Shown here: positions 6,771 through 9,904 of the stretch, piece by piece
Layout of the letters: each line of letters starts with the position of its first letter
How positions within the stretch are numbered: the first letter of the stretch is position 1
Origin: Bacillota bacterium
Lineage (GTDB): Bacteria > Bacillota_G > Limnochordia > DTU010
NCBI GenBank assembly: GCA_012799255.1
Contig: JAAZLQ010000071.1
Location: 1-9,904, forward strand
Direction: 5' to 3'
Length of the DNA: 9,904 bases
The notes under the pieces: generated by a model
Told to the model about the DNA's origin: nothing
Seen by the model: only the letters and a program-made list of their open reading frames with translations
Database searches by the model: none
Position numbers and translations under genes: made by a program

Positions 6771-8255
6771 CTACTGGCCAGTTGCGTAGGCCATTATTTT
6801 CTCTTGAGTTGCCACTGCAGCATCGACTTCTCCGGAGATTCTTCCTTCATGCATAATGATGATGCGATCAGCAATGGCTAGAAGCTCAGGAAGTTCAGAA
6901 GACACAACGATGATAGACACCCCTCGTTTAGACAGATTGGATAGAATCTCGTAGATCTCGGACTTGGCGCCCACATCAATACCTCTGGTAGGTTCATCAA
7001 GGATCAAGATGTCGGGGTTATTAGCAAGCCAACGGGAGATTACCACCTTCTGCTGATTGCCGCCACTCAGTTTCTTCATCTCCTGGTGAACGGTGGGAGT
7101 TTGAATGTCTAACATTTGCTTGTATTGCTTGGCCAGGCTTTTCTCTTCAAGAACATTTCTCAGACCGCTCTTCCTTCTATATAATTGCGCGATGCTTACA
7201 TTCTCCCAAACCGTCATGTCAAGAAACAGGGCTTGATCCCTGCGATCTTCTGGGGCGAAGCCCACCCCCAAAGACTTCATCCTATGAGGGTGCTTGACGA
7301 CGCGCTTCTTACCGTTGATGAAAACTTCCCCTGAGTCAACGGGATCAATGCCGAACAAGGCCCGCATGGTTTCGGTACGCCCAGCTCCCATGAGACCCGC
7401 GAACCCAAGGATTTCGCCTTTCCTCAACTCAAACGAAATGTCTCGAACGCGCGAATTGGTGAGACCACGTACTTCCAACACTCTTTCTTCACTCTGAAAC
7501 GCGCGGTTGCGTTGAAAACTCACCACATCACTACGCCCCACCATCATTTTGATTATGGTCGGAATGTCAATTTCGCCTTTTTCCAATGTACCGATGAAAT
7601 GACCATCGCGCAGCACAGTCACTCTATCTGCTATGCGTTTCACCTCGTCCATTTTGTGGGATATGTAGATTATGCCGATCCCTGTTTGACGGAGGGTTTC
7701 CAAACGGTCAAACAGATGCTCAACTTCGGAATCAGTTAAGGCTGAGGTGGGTTCATCCATTATTAGAATCCTGGGCTTCTGCGACATCACTTTGGCTATC
7801 TCCACCAACTGCTTTTGAGCAACAGTCAGGTCCTGAACCAGGGCTGAAGGACTCAGGCTAAACCTAAGCTCCTGCAGCAGTGATGCTGCGTCTTCCTTCA
7901 TGGTCCGCCAGTCGAGAAGACCCCACCTTTTCGGTTCCCGTCCTAGGAATATGTTCTCGGCAACAGTAAGATCGGGTGCGAGCATGAGTTCCTGATGAAC
8001 AATACCTATCCCGTAGTTCTTGGCGATTGCGGGCGATGTGATCGATTTTTCCTCTCCGTCGATGAAGATCTGCCCTGAATCGCTGCTGTAGATCCCACAA
8101 AGAATCTTCATCAAGGTGGACTTCCCCGCCCCGTTTTCTCCCAACAATGCATGGATTTCTCCTGACCGCAAACTGAAGTCTACGTTTTCCAGCGCCTTTA
8201 CTCCATGGAAGGCTTTGCATATCTGCCGCATGGACAGCAGAAGGCGTTTGCCCAT
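6771..8255 (-). CDS. Two-domain sugar ABC transporter ATP-binding protein, RbsA/MglA type
   Basis: This peripheral membrane ATPase powers the importer formed with the two downstream permeases. Its 494 residues contain tandem nucleotide-binding domains, as expected for the carbohydrate uptake transporter 2 family. Domain 1 has Walker A GENGAGKST (39-47), Q-loop Gln88, the family-type relaxed signature LTVAQKQ (143-149), Walker B ILIMDEP (163-169) and switch His200. Domain 2 has the characteristically degenerate P-loop GLMGAGRTE (287-295), a canonical signature LSGGNQQK (396-403) and Walker B LILDEP (417-422). The ATG follows an AGAGGTG ribosome binding site with about 6 bases of spacing. It lies 34 bases after the repressor stop and 15 bases before the first permease, so it is cotranscribed with both. 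Confidence 0.96.
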   Translation of the reverse strand: MGKRLLLSMRQICKAFHGVKALENVDFSLRSGEIHALLGENGAGKSTLMKILCGIYSSDSGQIFIDGEEKSITSPAIAKNYGIGIVHQELMLAPDLTVAENIFLGREPKRWGLLDWRTMKEDAASLLQELRFSLSPSALVQDLTVAQKQLVEIAKVMSQKPRILIMDEPTSALTDSEVEHLFDRLETLRQTGIGIIYISHKMDEVKRIADRVTVLRDGHFIGTLEKGEIDIPTIIKMMVGRSDVVSFQRNRAFQSEERVLEVRGLTNSRVRDISFELRKGEILGFAGLMGAGRTETMRALFGIDPVDSGEVFINGKKRVVKHPHRMKSLGVGFAPEDRRDQALFLDMTVWENVSIAQLYRRKSGLRNVLEEKSLAKQYKQMLDIQTPTVHQEMKKLSGGNQQKVVISRWLANNPDILILDEPTRGIDVGAKSEIYEILSNLSKRGVSIIVVSSELPELLAIADRIIIMHEGRISGEVDAAVATQEKIMAYATGQ

Positions 8256-8289
8256 TCGCTACACCTCTTTGCTTGACATTATGAGCCCA

Positions 8290-9360
8290 TTAAGGCCTAA
8301 CGAGCTGGTGCGCCTGGAACACTGCTTGAGCAGCCCCGATCAACACCGCATCGGATCCCAAATCGCCACATCGGATCTCGCATCCCACAAGGTTTGTTCT
8401 CCTCACCAGATCGATCGCCAGTTCAACATCGAAACCCGCCTCTTCAATCATGTTTCCGCTGAGAAGGAAGAGATCAGGATTGATGCAGGCCACTATATTA
8501 CAGATAGCCATCATGATCCAGTTTTTGTATTGCTCGCGGTTGCTCGTCTGTGCCTCCTTGCCTTTCACCTCAAGCCATCCGAGTTTTGAGAAGTCCTGTC
8601 CGAACTTGGATTGTTCTAGAATCATGTGACCGACTTCTCCCGCTGCATCGTTGGAACCGCGATACAGTTGTCTATCAATGACAATGGCGGCCCCAATACC
8701 GTCACCGATTTGAAGCATTACCAGGTTCCTTGCATTCTTGGCCGCGCCTTTCCACATCTCTCCTTGAGCGGCCAGGTTGACGTCGTTGTCGACCCTTGTC
8801 AGCAAACCGGTGCTTTCGGAGACTAACGGGCCCAAGGGTACGTCATTCCAACCCAGCCATGAAGAACTCCGGACCACCCCTACCGGAGTCGTGGCAATGC
8901 CAGGCACAGCTATTCCCACCCCGCAAACCCTTTGGAAATGCTTCCTAGCGCTCTTTACTTCAGACTCAACAAACCTCAAAAACTCTTCCAGCGCGCTCTG
9001 ACCCTTAAGGCTCCAAAGATCTGGTCCGGTTGTTCGAGAGACAATCTCCCCCGCCAAACTAACAACCGCAATTAGGGGACGAGGCCGACTTAAATCTGCG
9101 ACTACCGCACTATAGGAACCCGGGTTCAACTCCAACAACGTAGGTCTTCGTCCAACAGAAGCATCTGCTTTCCCCGCCTCCATCAAAAGACCCTCTTCCA
9201 CAAGTTCGCGTACGATGGTGGATACTGTAGCCTTACTCATCTTGAGTTCCCTTGTTATATCCGCCTGAGATACGGGTCCATGGTCCTGAACGAAATAAAG
9301 CACATTGTTCCGGTTAAGGGACTTCATCAATTCAGGAGTTCCAACTGTACCTCGTTTCAC
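8290..9360 (-). CDS. ROK-family transcriptional repressor with degenerate sensor domain
   Basis: This is probably the DNA-binding repressor of the operon it heads, of the NagC/Mlc/XylR class. Residues 15-62 form a winged helix-turn-helix (RNNVLYFVQDHGPVSQADIT, then MSKATVSTIVRELVEEGLL), followed by the GRRP linker (70-73). The C-terminal ROK fold keeps Asp89, DNDVN (191-195), IGDGIGAA and EVGH (242-245). It has SRP in place of the kinase GGT loop, so it is not an enzyme. The zinc motif is gone: the stretch aligned to CxCGxxGCLE reads FSKLGWLE (257-264), and about 40 residues that normally follow are missing, giving 356 residues instead of about 390-400. Start is GTG at 9358-9360, with AAGGAG 11 bases upstream. 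Sugar or sugar-phosphate sensing is inferred. Autoregulation is likely from its position. Confidence 0.92.
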   Translation of the reverse strand: MKRGTVGTPELMKSLNRNNVLYFVQDHGPVSQADITRELKMSKATVSTIVRELVEEGLLMEAGKADASVGRRPTLLELNPGSYSAVVADLSRPRPLIAVVSLAGEIVSRTTGPDLWSLKGQSALEEFLRFVESEVKSARKHFQRVCGVGIAVPGIATTPVGVVRSSSWLGWNDVPLGPLVSESTGLLTRVDNDVNLAAQGEMWKGAAKNARNLVMLQIGDGIGAAIVIDRQLYRGSNDAAGEVGHMILEQSKFGQDFSKLGWLEVKGKEAQTSNREQYKNWIMMAICNIVACINPDLFLLSGNMIEEAGFDVELAIDLVRRTNLVGCEIRCGDLGSDAVLIGAAQAVFQAHQLVRP

Positions 9361-9487
9361 CGCACTTCATGCTCCTTCCGGCTTTGGCCCACGCCATTTG
9401 TTCGTTTACTATACATACAAAGTAAAGACTTCCCTACGTCCAAATACATGAAACTGACACATTTGTTTGTTCGGGATACATACTAAT
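9361..9487 (-). promoter_or_regulatory. Operon leader with candidate promoter and repressor operator
   Basis: This is the only gap of note before the first operon gene. On the minus strand TATAGT (9413-9408) matches the -10 consensus at 5/6. The 17-base-spaced -35 position reads TAGGGA, which is poor. An inverted repeat TTTACT (9405-9410) and AGTAAA (9421-9426), with a 10-base AT-rich spacer, overlaps this -10. CATTTGTT occurs twice on the plus strand (9395-9402 and 9460-9467). AT-rich dyads covering the promoter are typical ROK repressor targets, so this is the best operator candidate. AAGGAG at the 3' edge is the repressor gene's ribosome binding site. Confidence 0.4.
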
Positions 9488-9823
9488 TCAACCCCCGTGC
9501 CAGATTTCCTTCTTACGTTTTACAGTTTTATTCTTTTTTGCCAACAAAATGTGGTCCTCGCCAAGCAACCCTAATCGCAGACTGTATTTTCCTGGAGCAT
9601 GGGCAATCAGTGGGTTCAAACCGAACACAATCCCGAAGTGGAAGCCCCAAATGGGAACCGCCAAGGTCCATTTAGGGCCGTAGGTGTATCCGTACCGGGA
9701 CTGGAGGAGCTGAACAGAACACTTACCCTCTACAACTGCACACTCGCGCACGCTTAGATCAAACCCAAGAAAAACGACGCGGAGCTCTTCCCTCCAATTT
9801 TCGGAGAAGCTCCACCTCATCAT
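9488..9823 (-). CDS. Small protein of unknown function
   Basis: I do not recognise this protein. Read from ATG at 9821-9823 it has 111 residues; a GTG at 9853 would add ten. The ATG is preferred because AGAGGTGG lies 10 bases upstream. The sequence alternates short hydrophobic stretches with turns: RVVFLGFDLSVRE, CSVQLLQSRYGYTYGP, WTLAVPIWGFHFGIVFGLNP, PGKYSLRLGLLGEDHILLA. It then ends in a lysine-rich tail (KKNKTVKRKKE). This looks like a compact beta-rich cytoplasmic protein; the PGKYSLRL pattern recalls small beta-sandwich proteins of unknown function. No signal peptide or catalytic motif is evident. It ends 127 bases before the repressor gene on the same strand, with the operon's own promoter candidate in between, so it is probably a separate unit. 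It could still be a non-coding open frame. Confidence 0.45.
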   Translation of the reverse strand: MMRWSFSENWREELRVVFLGFDLSVRECAVVEGKCSVQLLQSRYGYTYGPKWTLAVPIWGFHFGIVFGLNPLIAHAPGKYSLRLGLLGEDHILLAKKNKTVKRKKEIWHGG

Positions 9824-9853
9824 TTTGTAGTAACCACCTCTGGTCAGCGTCAC

Positions 9854-9904
9854 TAAGGCAATGGCCAGATATTATCGCAGTCCCTGCAAAACCACGCCTC
9901 AACG
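9854..9904 (-). other. Upstream segment of the small gene with weak -10 box
   Basis: The minus strand contains GATAAT within CTGCGATAATATC, a 5/6 match to the -10 consensus, without a well-placed -35. It also has GTGGTTTTGCAGG, whose first ten bases recur near position 20 of the window. This may be the promoter region of the 9488-9823 gene. Confidence 0.25.

Noticed and set aside
7780..7835. Non-canonical signature LTVAQKQ in the first ATPase domain
   Set aside because: RbsA/MglA proteins normally have a relaxed signature of this kind in domain 1 and a degenerate P-loop in domain 2, so this is ordinary for the family.
8273..8300. TTGACA on the plus strand as a promoter
   Set aside because: There is no acceptable -10 box 16-18 bases downstream and no plus-strand gene follows.
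1..9904. tRNA, rRNA, CRISPR arrays and insertion sequences
   Set aside because: No cloverleaf, ribosomal RNA segment, regularly spaced repeats, transposase coding sequence or terminal inverted repeats were seen.

Overview
The window is about 50% GC. It reads as a bacterial chromosome segment, most likely Firmicutes-like: purine-rich AGGAGG-type ribosome binding sites, frequent GTG and TTG starts, and ROK-family proteins paired with a ribose-type ABC importer. The substrate-binding protein carries a cleavable signal peptide without a lipoprotein cysteine. That would be unusual for a single-membrane Firmicute and hints at a diderm lineage. This placement is inference; there is no rRNA or marker gene here.

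All credible genes are on the minus strand, so transcription runs from high to low coordinates. In that order they are: a small unrecognised protein (9823-9488); an intergenic segment with a candidate promoter and operator (9361-9487); a ROK-family repressor (9360-8290); a two-domain sugar ABC ATPase (8255-6771); two RbsC-like permeases (6755-5757 and about 5761-4769); a periplasmic sugar-binding protein (4635-3697); a cytoplasmic TIM-barrel glycosidase-like protein (3594-2446); a ROK sugar kinase (2440-1469); and an amino-sugar-6-phosphate deaminase (1402-659). The last gene is abutted directly by the 3' half of a SAM-dependent methyltransferase gene (about 662-160), which lacks its 5' half and carries a frameshift. 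The final 160 bases hold only small GC-rich inverted repeats and the start of the next intergenic segment.

Together the genes look like one self-contained operon for uptake and catabolism of an amino sugar or an amino-sugar glycoside. The binding protein, permeases and ATPase import the ligand. The TIM-barrel protein may cleave or otherwise process it in the cytoplasm. The ROK kinase phosphorylates the sugar, and the deaminase converts the amino-sugar 6-phosphate to a ketose 6-phosphate plus ammonia. The ROK repressor heads the operon and probably autoregulates it. No N-acetyl-sugar-6-phosphate deacetylase is present, so the cargo may be a free amino sugar or the deacetylase may be encoded elsewhere.

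The main oddities are: a deaminase with leucine where E. coli NagB has the catalytic-triad glutamate; a ROK repressor that has lost its zinc cysteines and about 40 residues behind them; a likely ATT start in the second permease; an unassigned glycosidase-like protein with a C-x-C-x-x-C cluster; and an apparent recombination junction exactly at the end of the deaminase gene.
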